Below are positions 1 to 10,666 of a stretch of 64,000 bases of DNA, one piece after another; position 1 is the stretch's first letter, and each line of letters begins with the position of its first letter. Source of the DNA: Diploptera punctata (lineage: Eukaryota; Arthropoda; Insecta; Blattodea; Blaberidae). The notes beneath the pieces were generated by a model. The model was not told the origin of the DNA, did no database searches, and saw only the letters and a list, made by a program, of their open reading frames with translations. The stretch lies in the NCBI GenBank assembly GCA_030220185.1, contig JASPKZ010007296.1:662501-726500 (forward strand), given 5' to 3'. A program made the position numbers and the translations under genes.

Positions 1-25
1 CGTGGTTTTTACAGATAGCATCCTC

Positions 26-97
26 ATTGATGAAATATACGTGTTCATGTAAAGTGGCCCGAGCTCCACTTTACCCGTCTCGTGGAGGGTTCAGATT
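26..97 (+). repeat. dispersed repeat R8, copy 1
   Basis: About 70 bp with the phrase ATATACGTGTTCATGTAAAGTG and a short palindrome (AAAGTGG...CCACTTT). It closely matches 37992-38068, including the following CTCGTG(A/G)AGGGT. Both copies are next to low-complexity AT-rich DNA. Type unknown. Confidence 0.6.
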
Positions 98-419
98 AAC
101 GGAATTTCATTGTTATGTCTTATGCGGTCGTCATGTCACATAATATCAAACCAAACCCGTCAGTATATTAAAACAGCATCTACATAATATAATATATTTA
201 GGAGATTTTCAATATTTATAATATTAGATAGAGAAATTAAGAATTAATTCTTAGCTTAAAAAAACTTTTAAAATGGTCGTTTTCATAAATATCACAAATA
301 AACCCTTCTTCACTCAAAGAGTAAAAGAAACTGGCCTTGAACACGTCAAAGTTGATGAGGGGAAGAAGTAAAAATATTTTCTGTTCCAGGGCAGCACCAA
401 TTAAAAAAGATATTAACTG
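98..419. other. AT-rich non-coding stretch
   Basis: No ORF, tRNA-like box, inverted repeat or recognised mobile element was seen. Confidence 0.5.
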
Positions 420-668
420 GGTCCACTAAAACTGAAGGGTTCACATTACCTGAACTTCCTCTATTTATAACTGTCCTAAACCCTCTGGGGACACCATGAC
501 CCTGACGTCGACTCAACCTTTAATGAAAATGAATACCAGACTTTCATTGTGTGGATAAAGGCGGCCGTCATACAGGGCTGACAATTCGGTTGATATCTCC
601 TGCTGTTTGCCTAGAAAGGTTGGAACTTTATCGTCCTACTATCCCAAGGACTTCTTAAGGATTAGTGG
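420..668 (+). mobile_element. degenerate SINE-1 copy
   Basis: Old, diverged copy of the tRNA-derived SINE-1 family defined by 38852-39157. It retains the diagnostic order CCCTCTGG...GTCGACTCA, AATACCAGAC, AAAGGCGGCCGTC and GGGCTGACA in plus orientation. The tRNA-like head is too decayed to read and no target duplication remains. Confidence 0.7.
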
Positions 669-734
669 GTTCTTTATATATTTATATATACACGGTGTGT
701 GTTAGCACTCTATCAGCAGTAATATTTGTTCTTT

Positions 735-1150
735 CGGAATCAAATTCGGCATATAAAGGTCAATTAAGTAAAGTAATGTCGGGTTCATTAATCAGCAAAA
801 TATAACTATTAAGATATGGAGTTAACTCGAACAAAAATTTAAAAATCGCTCTAATAGCCGCAATCTTTAATTTTTCGCAACGAAATTCGGTATAGCCTAT
901 GCTATTGGAATAAAACACGAAAGATATTATCAAAAAGTATGCGAAATCTGACGATTGGGAGTGGGGATTTACTTGAAGGCCTAAATTTTAAAATCTATGT
1001 AGTGGCAACCATGTTTGTTTTCTCGCAACGAAACTGTGTACATATGATTTAATTAACAAAAGAGATATATATTTCGAAAACTAGTAAAATCGGACCATAC
1101 ATTCGACTTGCTGAGGAATTCGCTTAATTTACGAAATTTTATTTAGGGCT
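735..1150 (+). repeat. AT-rich dispersed repeat R9, copy 1
   Basis: It shares ordered phrases with 21605-22585 and 61495-61790: TCGCTCTAATAGCCGCAAT, a TTTTTCGCAACGAAA block, ATTTAATTAAC, and GAGGAATTCGCTTA. No ORF and no inverted termini seen. It is probably the remains of an old mobile element, of unknown class. Confidence 0.6.
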
Positions 1151-1599
1151 ACGTAGTTTTTTAAAAATATATTATTTGGTAATTAATTGTATTTTCTATT
1201 TCAATCTCACATTGCAAATATAGCGTAAAACTATGAAAATGTAAAGAACCCAATACTAATAACGTGAAATAGTATATACGTGTATGGTTTGTTTACGTAT
1301 AATTTTCTTAATTTTAGTTTAATGAAAATGGAGAGTTTTAGAGAGAATAGAACAAATGCTATTTATCTCGTGGGTGAGATTTTAAAAATATATAAAACAC
1401 TAGAACAAATGATAAACCGACTCGGACTAAAGTTTGTGGTATTCTAATCCTAAGAAATGCTTGTCTTATTCTTAAATAATTTATTACCGCCGGCACATTT
1501 GCTGATTATATATTTTTGTGGGGAAACTTATCTTGAATATTTAGACTCTGACACATACCTCAGTAAAATAGAGATTTATTTTATTTTTTTCCATAATTA
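1151..1599. other. AT-rich non-coding stretch
   Basis: No recognised element. The ORF crossing its end (1457-1714) is only meaningful in its last third, where LINE endonuclease homology begins. Confidence 0.4.
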
Positions 1600-1841
1600 T
1601 GTTTACATAAAAATATACGATGATATTTGTTCAGATCACTACCTAGGAGAAGCAAAAATAAGATATCCACCAAGATGGTTAAAAAAGAAGAAACAACAAC
1701 AGAGCATAGAATAAAAGTACAAGGTAAAATTATTTTATGATGACAGCATTAAATGGTTATATTCGAGAAGAATTCAGCAATATATGGTTACAACTCCAGA
1801 AAGTAATGATGGCGAAGAAGAATGGAAAAACATTAAAATGA

Positions 1842-2280
1842 CTATTTAACTCATGCCCCAAATGGGAGTCAATGACCAATCACGTTTCAATGATTTCTGT
1901 TTTACAACCAATCAGAGTCGTGTTTCACCAAATATTTATCAGTGTTATAATTACCATATTAAAGAAAGCTCCTCCTTACAATATTGCGTTCCTTTGGCAA
2001 TAAATAGCATGATCTGGTTGCAGTGATAAACAAAAGAAGCAGTAGAAGCGTACCTATAGTTTCTCATTTGTTTTCAAACATCGCCGTTTACATTAAATAT
2101 ATAAATATTTTAAAATAACTATAGTTAAACAATGATTTGTGAGTAAACAGCTTAATTTTATTCGTTAAATAGTCCTAACAAATGCCACTCTTGATTTCCA
2201 AATTCTCTAGATAAATTCACTCCTCACTTCGTGAGTCGTGAATTTATCGATAATTTGGAAATCACTCGTGGCATTACTTA
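1842..2280 (+). mobile_element. M1 element, copy A (short form)
   Basis: Non-coding 439-bp element inserted in LINE-B, flanked by TGA at 1839-1841 and 2281-2283. It starts CTATTTAACTCATG. The 11-bp GACTATTTAAC across the left boundary (1840-1850) recurs inverted as GTTAAATAGTC at 2164-2174. A near-perfect 95-bp hairpin (2181-2275, stem ends AATGCCAC...GTGGCATT) lies 5 bp from the right end. Removing the element with one TGA leaves AATGATAATT and keeps the LINE reading frame open. Confidence 0.88.
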
Positions 2281-3746
2281 TGATAATTCAAAATGCAGTT
2301 AATGAAACTTTAGGAATAGTAAATATACAACAAAGAAGAAATAGAACTCTAAAAACCTGGAATGATCAAATAAAACAATTGATTGAAGAGAAAAATGGAG
2401 CTTATAAAAATATTTGAACACAAAGAAAGTAGAAAATGAAATTGAATTCAAACGCTGTAGAGCTATTGTTAAGAGGGAAATAAGAAAGAGGCATAGGAGA
2501 ACATGGTTAAATTTTGTTACATATTTAGACTCAGGCTTGCATAAGCTCCAACCAAATGCCTTCAAAGTATTAAAACATTTGAATAAAGATATTAAAGAAT
2601 CTACCAAAATTAATTGCGGAGTAACAAAGGATGAATTTTTCAATTATTATAAAAGTCGTCGGTCTGACAGTAGTTATGAAGATACAATTTTCCGAAATAA
2701 TAATGAGACATTCCACAATAGCTTTGGAAGAATTGAACAATAGTTTAAAGGAATTAAAAAATGGGAAGGCAACTGGTACAGATGGCTTAAATTCTGAATT
2801 GTACAAATATGCAGGCAAACAGTTCCATGAAAGAGTGTTGTCCTTCTTTAATAATGTATTCAAAAAATGCAACAAGAATGGAAGACAAGCATTGTTATAC
2901 CCCTGTTCAAGAAAGGAGACAAGAGAAAAATGGACAACTATAGGAGAATCAGCTTGTTAGACACATGCTACAAAATTTATGCAAACATTTTAAATGGAAA
3001 ATTGAAAAGATTCAGCGAAAAATTCCTTATGGAATGTCAAAATGGATTAAGGAAAGACGATCTTGTATTGATTCAGCATTTTCTGTTAAACTATTGCTTG
3101 AAAAAAGAAGAGAATTCAACTTAGAAACACATTTTGCTTTCATAAATTTTGAAAAAACATTCGACACAGTCAAGAGATTAAAACTCTTCAATATATTGGA
3201 AGATAGAAATATACCAAATTTACTTCTGCAGAACATACAAAATATTTACAAAGACAACATCATAAAGATTAAATTAAATAACAGATTTTCTGAAGAATGA
3301 ATTATAAATCATGGTGTGGGACAAAGCTGCCCCCTTATCCCCAACACTCTTTGCGATTTATATCAACGAAGCAATAAGTTGCTGGAACAAGAAATATAAA
3401 TTTGGAATAAGAATATCAGAAAATACAAAATTAAACACCCTATTGTTTGCAGATGACCAAATAATAATTGCAAATTCAGAAGATAATCTGCAGAAAGGTC
3501 TGTATGAATTTAACAAAATTATAGAAGAATATGGATTGAAGATATGTACAGAGAAAACAAAAATTATGGCATTTAAAGGTTAGATCCTGTCAGAAGTACG
3601 CTAAAATTGTACTTCACAATAAAATTTTGGAGCAGATGAATAATTTTACATATCTAGGATGCAATATTTCATATGAAGAAGAAAATGATGTAAATGCAAA
3701 AAATATCAATTTTTTAAAGAATTTTAGGGTTAATTAATTCTATATT

Positions 3747-4084
3747 CAAGCCACAGTTAGTCCAAAAAACATTCAAGACTAAAAGTGTATAAAACACTGG
3801 CTCTTCCAACTCTTTTGTATGGTAGCAAAGTATGGACGTTGAAACAGGATTTACAGACTTAGATCTGCTGAAAAGAGATACCTTCGGAGGACTGCAGGAT
3901 CACAAAAAAAAAACACAAGCCACAGTTAGTCCAAAAAACATTCAAGACTAAAAGTGAATAAAACACTGGCTCTTCCAACTCTTTTGTATGGTAGCAAAGT
4001 ATGGACGTTGAAACAGGATTTACAGACTTAGATCTGCTGAAAAGAGATACCTTCGGAGGACTGCAGGATCACAAAAAAATGAAG
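3747..4084 (+). repeat. 169-bp tandem duplication inside LINE-B
   Basis: Unit 3747-3915 is repeated at 3916-4084 with very few differences (for example TGTATAAAAC against TGAATAAAAC). It duplicates a C-terminal ORF2 segment. It is younger than the LINE itself, since the two units are more alike than the LINE is intact. Confidence 0.9.
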
Positions 4085-4182
4085 ACATCTTAGAAGAATT
4101 GCACATGGAACCTTTAGAAAACAAAGTTTCTGATTATAAGTCAAGATGGATGCAACATGTTCATCGAATGGAAGATCACAGG

Positions 4183-4610
4183 TGTGCCGGTTCGCTCAGG
4201 GTAGAATATGATCACTCAGGGATGTTTATATTATACACATTTTATTTCATTTTATTGTACAATTTTGTGTGTACAATGGTATTTACAATGTTTGATAGTT
4301 AACTCACTCGGAGTGGAGTTGATGAATTACTTCCGCCCACGTGTTTTATTATCATCTTCGCGAACTGTTACTGACGAACTTGACTATCGTAGAACTTAGG
4401 AGCGTGAGCGTGTTTTCACACGCGTCCTTGCCTTATAAGGGGGATGATTCCTCCCATCCCCACTCCGAGTGTATATGTTATTCATTATAGCTTAGAAGGG
4501 TAGGTACCATTCGTTTGGGTTTCTATGTTGGTAATAGACTCGTGTGCACGTTTGTGCGCCTTCCAGTTATTACTATTAATGTACTCACGAGTCTATTACT
4601 TCTTACCACA
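4183..4610. mobile_element. solo LTR (428 bp)
   Basis: The insertion into LINE-B starts TGTGCCGG and ends TACCACA (TG...CA), flanked by the 4-bp direct repeat CAGG (4179-4182 and 4611-4614). On either side the LINE resumes exactly (HRMEDHR, then IPKQMLRYQP). A 4-bp target duplication fits Ty3/gypsy-type integration. A CCTTATAAGG motif near 4430 could be a TATA box. No internal retroelement genes remain, so recombination between two LTRs is inferred. The short ORFs inside are not genes. Confidence 0.82.
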
Positions 4611-4770
4611 CAGGATACCCAAACAAATGTTAAGATATCAACCTGCAGGAAGAAGAAGACCAGGACGTCCACTCAAAAGACTTCTGGATGGTGTTTCTCT
4701 TGAGGCCGAAACAGGTCAACAAATGGCCTAAATGCGTGAATGTCCTATGATGCTGATGATAAAAATATAA

Positions 4771-6302
4771 TTTTATATTTTAATGATCTCATTAATTTAA
4801 CATATTACCAATAAAGTTGCTACTGCTCGATATAATGATTACATGTTAAAATTTCACTTTTAGCGAATTCCAAAAGAATTAAGCTATTGAGATTGTTCTC
4901 ATAAAATATGTTTTGATTGTTTTTTTTTTGCGGATCGCTAAGTTCGCTACACATCTCAAAACTTGCGGTAACAAAAGTACTATTCTTGGACCAACGGATC
5001 TGTGCCCCCGTAAGAAATGCGAACTAAACACTAATTCCGTTCCTCCCTCTGTAAATTATTTCCCACCATGCATTCTTGCCTGTGTCTATTTTCTATCTCT
5101 CTCTTTCTCCCCTCCCATTACTCACAGTTTTGAGCTTTCTTGAGGGATATTATTTGCACTCACCAGCGTTGTCAACTCAGTATCAGTATGTTACGTTATA
5201 TAGTATGTAAATTATTATCATTAGCTTAATTCATAAGCAGAATTCCTGTATAGTATCAGTATGTTATATAATATGCAAATAAGATCGTAGCATGTAGTAA
5301 CTTCGCCATAGCCGGTCCCTAGCCCGGATGAGAAAGAAGGAGGGTATATGATTGTGTGTTCATTCCTAAAATTTTATAATTTTGTTAGGACTTCAAGATT
5401 ACGTTCCAAATCTATCCAAATGAGACAATGAGGCGAAGGAGAAGTATTTATGACGAAACATTTATCTTTAAAAGCAACATATGTAGATTCCCTTTACGTA
5501 ATTTCAATTTAACCAACAAATATCCACTATTATAATTATATCCATTAATCGTAGAAATCAATCAGTGTCATTAGACCTGACCTGCTTAAATATGAAGAAG
5601 TAATAATTAACCTTACATTATTCAAGAGCCTGACACCGGGGGAAGTTTGGCAACATCGCTACTCGGTCAGTACAGTCGCTTCTATTTGACGTAGTGGGAG
5701 GGGAGCGCGGTGGAATGGTGTGAGAATTGTGTAATTTTCGAAGAACGATGCCAGCGCTAGAGGGACACAGATCCGTTGGTTCGACTATACGAGCCTAACT
5801 GCCAGTGTATATGTGAATAGTGCGCCAAGACCTGAGAGCGGAAGACGATCAGTTTTTCTGACCGAGTTCTGTACCAAAGACTAATATTGTACTGGACTCA
5901 ATGCACATTGTGCGCTTTCCTACTTATTATTAAATAATACATAATCTGGTATTAAATATAATAGGGACGTATAATTGGTTTGGATCGTAATTAAGGATTG
6001 GAATAAGCCAAGATATTAACAATTAACCATTCTTGTTTTCAAAATTAGTTGTTATAATTATAATCTTTAAAATTACCCAGTAATTCTGGCATTTGTTTCA
6101 TAGCAAAAATTCCTAGAATCGCAAATTAAGATGCAAGAACATCCCCTCATACCTCGTTCTTTTTTTACAGATAAAAAAAATTGGCCATTTTTCGAAAAAT
6201 CTGTCAGAATACTTTTATCAATCTTGAAAAGTGAATGTGTCCGAGAACAACAGGACGTAAGATAATCCTAGTTAAGGTGAATATAGATATCTTTCGTATC
6301 AA
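4771..6302. other. non-coding flank between LINE-B and the MADF-BESS gene
   Basis: Mostly AT-rich. A pyrimidine-rich patch lies at 5040-5140 and a less AT-rich segment at 5620-5890 (several CpG, CTAGAGGGAC near 5757). The stretch around 4880-4935 weakly resembles 61340-61390. No ORF with recognisable domains and no complete mobile element seen. Confidence 0.4.
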
Positions 6303-6329
6303 TGTATTTTATTGGAATTTTGTCAAACA

Positions 6330-6500
6330 TTTTGACAAATTGAATAGTCGCCCAGAACAAGGTTGTAACTCCCATTTTTTTTCCAATTTAATTTTTACAT
6401 TGAAGAAGGATGTTAATGACACATGGGGCCTTTAAAAATGAACTTTAGAAAACACGAGGGTTACAATCTTGTTCTGGGCGGCTATTCACTTGTGACAAAA
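6330..6500. repeat. 43-bp inverted repeat at the 3' end of the MADF-BESS gene
   Basis: Left arm 6330-6373 and right arm 6458-6500 are imperfect reverse complements (both carry CGCCCAGAACAAG and its complement), separated by about 85 bp. The sequence would fold into a long stem. It lies just past the first poly(A) signal of the minus-strand gene, between it and a second candidate signal. It could be a small MITE, but I see no clear target duplication. Confidence 0.7.
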
Positions 6501-6519
6501 AAAGTTAGAGAAAATATTA

Positions 6520-6525
6520 TTTATT
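6520..6525 (-). terminator. candidate poly(A) signal of the MADF-BESS gene
   Basis: AATAAA on the minus strand 51 bp past the stop codon. A second one lies further downstream near 6306-6315. The choice between them decides whether the inverted repeat at 6330-6500 is in the 3' UTR. Confidence 0.5.
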
Positions 6526-6576
6526 TTATACATCGAATTATAAATAAACAGTCTGAAGGTGACACTAACTCCATGT

Positions 6577-6999
6577 TCAAGATGAGGTTGTGGCGTGGTT
6601 AATTCTTTCCGATGTTATTAAAGAATTTATTTTTTCTTGCAACTTGAGAGCACTCACTAACGGCAGTTTGTTCAGATTGGCAGCAACAAAGTTACCAAAA
6701 ATATCAAATTCATTTTTCTCTTCTTTTATTGCCTCAGACATCTTCCTCAGTTCATTTACGGCATTTGATATTTGAGGAAATTCGTCAGCCGTCTTCATGT
6801 TCAATTCATCTGCGGATTCCTCTGAAACTCGTTTCCTCTTTTGTGGAGGTTGAATTAATTCATAAACTCCTGGTTCACAAACACCTGCGTCATAATGCTC
6901 AATCCGGGTTCCAGCATCGTGATTTATGTACTCAAGTTCGTCATCGTATTCTTCTTCTTCTTCTTCTTCTTCGGATGCTTGATTATCTACCGGAAGTTC
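6577..6999 (-). CDS. MADF-BESS protein, exon 3 (acidic linker, NLS-like patch, BESS motif)
   Basis: Terminal coding exon, 140 residues plus stop, starting after a TACTTTTTTCAG acceptor in phase 0. It begins ELPVDNQAS. Then come a run of eight Glu (protein residues 119-126), a basic patch PPQKRKR (160-166, nuclear-localisation-like) and a BESS-type motif (about 206-238) containing FDIFGNFVAANLNKLP and LKLQEKINSLI. BESS motifs mediate protein-protein contacts and usually sit C-terminal to MADF domains. Reading the frame upstream of 6999 gives a hydrophobic stretch unlike the family, so the acceptor is preferred over an upstream ATG. AATAAA on the minus strand at 6525-6520 is the first poly(A) signal candidate. 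No frameshift or internal stop is present. Together the three exons give a 750-nt CDS spread over 40.3 kb. Confidence 0.87.
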   Translation of the reverse strand, partial: ELPVDNQASEEEEEEEEYDDELEYINHDAGTRIEHYDAGVCEPGVYELIQPPQKRKRVSEESADELNMKTADEFPQISNAVNELRKMSEAIKEEKNEFDIFGNFVAANLNKLPLVSALKLQEKINSLITSERINHATTSS

Positions 7000-7109
7000 C
7001 TGAAAAAAGTAAACAATTATTTTTTGATAAGAATGGAATTTAGTTTGAAGGAAAATATACAATACAATATTAAGTGTCCTGTACTGTTCTAATTTTTGTT
7101 TTCCCAAAA

Positions 7110-7580
7110 CAGACGTTTCCCCTCCTCTCTACGATTAAACTTATTTTAAGTATTATGAGTTTTTAATTTTTGTTTAATTTAAGTTTCTTGTTTTCACGTC
7201 AGAATTGTTTTGTCAAAGAATGCCACATTAAATTTTATAAGGCTGATCAAATCCAAGCACATCTCTTAAAAGTATCAATGGACAAAATGTATCAGTTGAT
7301 TTGTGTGATTTGGGGAATAAAAGACTCTTCAAAATTAATGGAAATAATTAATTATCGCTTAAATTTGTAAGAAAGGATATAAAAGTGATCGCAAAAACTA
7401 TGTGGGCATTTAATTAAATTTAACTTTGTACAAACTCTAACAAAATTGTCCAGGGTTACTTCTTACATTGACACAATAGCAGACGATTTAGACGGATGAA
7501 ATAGGCTGCAATTGATTACATTTTTTGTAGTATAAGATTATGGAAAATAATTGGGAATATTATGGTACTGTACATCAACT
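7110..7580. other. AT-rich intronic stretch
   Basis: A 66-codon ORF on the plus strand (7170-7370) has no recognisable domain. Nothing else seen. Confidence 0.4.
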
Positions 7581-7582
7581 TT

Positions 7583-8115
7583 ATCATATAGACTTCACAA
7601 AGGCATATGATTCTATTAAGAAAATTTTACGATGTGAAAACGCATGCTGTTATACGTTACAGGGAATCTTATCCCAAGTTCTCTAAAAAATGTTGAATAC
7701 GTATGTATAACACGGGGATTCTTATGGTTATATTATATGAATGCAAAACATTGTCTCTTGTATTTAAGAGAGGAGAAAATATTGCGAATATTTGAGAATA
7801 AAATGCTCAGAAACATTTCTGTACCAAGGAGAGACGAGCGACAGGCGAATAGGGAAAACTACATATACAGTAAGCTACACGATCTTTATGTAAAACAGAT
7901 GTAAATAAAGACTGTTGTACGGGAAATAAAAGAGAGGCATGTATGCTTCTAGTAGGAAAACCTGAGGGAAAGCGCCCAGGAGGCAGGCCAATAATGAGAT
8001 GGGAGAATAATATTAACCATGAATTGAGGGAGGTGATTTTTACAGGATATATGTGAAAAATATTACCTCTGGATTGGGAACCTCCTTGTTAGTCTGTGCC
8101 AGTGAGTTATTTATA
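7583..8115 (+). pseudogene. LINE-A fragment (RT motif A joined to 3' end)
   Basis: Plus-strand remnant of the window's commonest LINE (LINE-A, family tail GRPRMRWENNINYDLRE). A palm motif like YHIDFTKAYDSIKK (7583-7630) is followed, after a large internal loss, by the C-terminal region (MRWENNIN-like at 8000) and the SELF-type 3' end with repeated GTTA near 8103. Many stops; dead copy. Confidence 0.75.
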
Positions 8116-8132
8116 GGTTAGGTTGTTTATCA

Positions 8133-8559
8133 TAAGTAATGCCACGAGTGATTTCCAAATTATCGATAAATTCACGACTCACGAAGTGAGGAGTGAATTT
8201 ATCTAGAGAATTTGGAAATCAAGAGTGGCATTTGTTAGGACTATTTAACGAATAAAATTAAGCTGTTTACTCACAAATCATTATTTAACTGTAGTTATTT
8301 TAAAATATTTATATATCTAATGTAAACGGCGATGTTTGAAAACAAATGAGAAACGATAGGTACGCTTCATCTGCTTCTTTTGTTTATCACTGCAACTAGA
8401 TCATACTATTTCAGAATATTAAAAAGGAGGAGCTTTCTTTAATATGGTAATTATAACACTGATAAATATTTCGTGAAACACGACTCTGATTGGTTGTAAA
8501 ACAGAAATCATTGAAACGTGATTGGTCATTTACTCCCATTTGGGGCATGAGTTAAATAG
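8133..8559 (-). mobile_element. M1 element, copy B (short form)
   Basis: 427 bp, minus orientation, flanked by TCA (TGA on the element strand) at 8130-8132 and 8560-8562. The hairpin is complete at its 3' end (8137-8232) and the subterminal GACTATTTAAC inverted repeat is present. The rejoined target reads GTTGATAAAC. Confidence 0.88.
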
Positions 8560-8813
8560 TCAACATAGTCATAGTATTACTTAAAGGAACATTTCAATTT
8601 TTTTTCTTGGAATGAATGCCTGTGTGATATTTCTAGCACAGGTCTTCCCGCTAATTTTAATCTAATAAATATACTTGTAACATATTTGAACATGACATCT
8701 ATACACTTCTTCTACTTCTCCTTTTTCTTTTTCTTCCCCTTTCTCTTGTGCCTTTCGGCATTTATTTATTTCCTTAACTGTTGTTCTTTTTGGGCATTTA
8801 TACACAATACGGT

Positions 8814-9154
8814 CCCGCGCCGTAGCCGAGCGGTTAAGGTAGGAAGCCTTGGCGCAGAGCTACGGGACTTGCGCTGGTTCGAGTCTCCATGGGGGAAGAA
8901 ATTTTCTCATGGTATTTCGGCCAGTATGGGACCGGTGCCCACCCAGCATCGTGAGGCAATTGGGTAGCTACAATAAGTAGCGGCTCCAGGTTGAGGAAAC
9001 CAGCTATAACGGCTGGGGGACTCGACATGCTAACCACATGTCACCCCTACACTGGCTGCTGATCATCTACCTCTGTGATTCACACATGTGGATGTGAGGC
9101 CAGCAGCCGGCTGGTAGGCTAAGGGCCTTGTAGGCCTGTCGCGCCAGGAGTTTT
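8814..9154 (+). mobile_element. SINE-2, full-length copy
   Basis: tRNA-derived SINE, plus strand, flanked by the 17-bp direct repeat TTTATACACAATACGGT (8797-8813, 9155-9171). The head has a polymerase III box A (TAGCCGAGCGGTTAAGG, 8823-8839) and box B (GGTTCGAGTC, 8876). The 270-bp body ends in GCGCGCCAGG-type sequence and a T run. Little decay, so a young insertion. The ORFs across it are artefacts. Confidence 0.92.
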
Positions 9155-9284
9155 TTTATACACAATACGGTATAAAATATAACATTTTGGGACTGGCCTC
9201 ATAGTCTTGCATTCAAAATTTCTGACTACAGTTCATGACGTCCCGAGTTCGAATATCAATCAATTATCAGGATATACTTACTTA

Positions 9285-9975
9285 TTTACTCACTGGCACT
9301 ATCGAAACCGTAGGTTCATGGCCGCACGGACATAAGCTCACCATACATCCCTATCCTGAGCTAATGCTTTCCAATCATTCCCTGTATAAACTACTTCCCT
9401 CAAATCATAGTTAATGTTATTCTCCCACCTCATTCTTGGTCTACCAACTGGGCGTTTTCCCTCTTGAAAAGCTTCCTGATTCCTGACTACTTTCTCTCCA
9501 ATCATTCCCTGTATAAACTACTTCCCTCAAATCATAGTTAATGTTATTCTCCCACCTCATTCTTGGTCTACCAACTGGGCGTTTTCCCTCTTGAAAAGCT
9601 TCCTGATTCCTGACTACTTTCTCCTGGCCACCTAACTTCCTCTAAGCGACTATATCCAAGGGCGATTTATCTACTTCCCGCGTTAATATCTCTAGTGCCC
9701 CGCTATTGTATAAAGTCCTAGCATTCCATGTTCCTAGGAACCGAATGAGGGACTATTTGACCTCCGGAAAATTTTACCCCAGTTGAACCCATGTCCGCAT
9801 TTCTTGACGGTTCTATTTTTACGGTGAAAGATCGTCACTCTTTCGACCAAGGTACTTTTTTCGTCTGGCTTATCATCTTCGACCAGTCCGGCGTGGGTAA
9901 CCCTATCGGCAGCAATGCTACCGCCGGCATAGCTCTCAGGATCATTTAAGCACGCAAGCTACTCCACCACGACAA
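9285..9975 (-). pseudogene. LINE-A copy with internal deletion: 5' end joined to 3' end
   Basis: Read on the minus strand, 9975-9630 is LINE 5' sequence and the start of the endonuclease (GTWNARTLYNSGALEIL, 9745-9690). It runs directly into the 3'-terminal coding tail (GKRPVGRPRMRWENNINYDL) and the AMNLR end at 9310. The central endonuclease and all RT are missing. The tail segment is tandemly duplicated with a 127-bp period (9371-9497, 9498-9624). Confidence 0.8.
9371..9626 (-). repeat. 127-bp tandem duplication in LINE-A tail
   Basis: Two essentially identical units (9371-9497 and 9498-9624) covering the GRPRMRWENN-coding tail. No other LINE-A copy in the window has this, so it arose after insertion. 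Confidence 0.9.
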
Positions 9976-10019
9976 GGTAAAGATACCATGGAGGGATTAC
10001 CAGGATATTATTCTTTAAA

Positions 10020-10255
10020 TAGAATTATTTCTATGGTTACCCATGAACTGGAATTGAGGTTGAAAAGGCACCATGGACTTGAGGTCGATTCAGATTCTAA
10101 TGAAAATGATTACTAGATCTATTATCTGGGAGTAAAGGAGACCCTCAAGCAGAGTTGACAGCCCAGTTGACATATTGTGCCGATTGTTCTAAAAAGGCGG
10201 AAGCCTTAACACCCCTAGGGCCTCCTATGGACTATAATAGGATCACTTCACTTCA
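10020..10255 (+). mobile_element. degenerate SINE-1 copy
   Basis: Plus-orientation relic of SINE-1. GTCGATTCAG, TGACAGCCCAGTTGACAT, GTGCCGATTGT and the terminal CACTTCACTTCACTTTT tail appear in family order. The tRNA-like head is not recognisable. Confidence 0.65.
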
Positions 10256-10459
10256 CTTTTAATTTTAACGACTATCCTGGTGCTTCGTTATCATTTATAA
10301 CACAGCATATCGTTTAGGGTAAACTAACTCATTATTCCAGGCGCCGCAATCTCATAAATCGGTAACAATTCCGCTAATGCTTGATGATATTGTCACAAAT
10401 GTGTAAGAGAACCTGATGGAAGTGAAAAAAAAATTGTAATAGAGTATTCCTAATTTTTT

Positions 10460-10640
10460 TTATTTTTTTTTATCTTCAGCTCTACAGCCCACGGCGAGGT
10501 TTGGCTTCCTTCACAATCCTCCTCCATTCATATCTCTTCAATACTTTATTTTTTCATTCCTTAATTTACATTTTATCAACGTCACTCACTAATTCTTATA
10601 ACCACTATTTTGTTTCTACCGCTTCTCATGATTCCAAACA
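10460..10640 (-). pseudogene. LINE C-terminal remnant
   Basis: The minus strand encodes YEWRRIVKEAKPRRGL followed by a stop (about 10545-10490), the usual last residues of insect LINE ORF2 proteins. It directly borders the 52-bp minisatellite. Confidence 0.55.
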
Positions 10641-10666
10641 TTGCACTGTGTAAGACGATTTAATAA

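Larger units (their letters stand above)
1600..4770 (+). pseudogene. LINE-B non-LTR retrotransposon, 5'-truncated and broken
   Basis: Non-LTR retrotransposon ORF2 remnant in plus orientation. It starts inside the apurinic endonuclease-like domain (SDHYLGEAKI, near 1633). After the inserted M1 copy come RT blocks NGKATGTDGLNSELYKYAG (2760-2820), VIPLFKKGDKRKMDNYRRIS (about 2893), FINFEKTFDTVKR (3139), SCPLSPTLFAIYINEAI and the catalytic LLFADDQI box (3449). The C-terminal tail RYQPAGRRRPGRPLKRLLDG is at 4630-4690 and a GATGATGAT-type 3' end near 4755. At least three frameshifts and several stops make it dead. It is interrupted by an M1 element (1842-2280), a 169-bp internal duplication (3747-4084) and a solo LTR (4183-4610). 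Exact clade is uncertain. Confidence 0.85.

Noticed and set aside
7003..7107. N-terminal extension of the BESS exon starting MGKQKLEQYR
   Set aside because: It crosses a pyrimidine tract and acceptor; its hydrophobic content is unlike the family.
8686..9037. ORFs on both strands at 8.7-9.0 kb
   Set aside because: They run across a tRNA-derived SINE and its flank; not conserved coding sequence.
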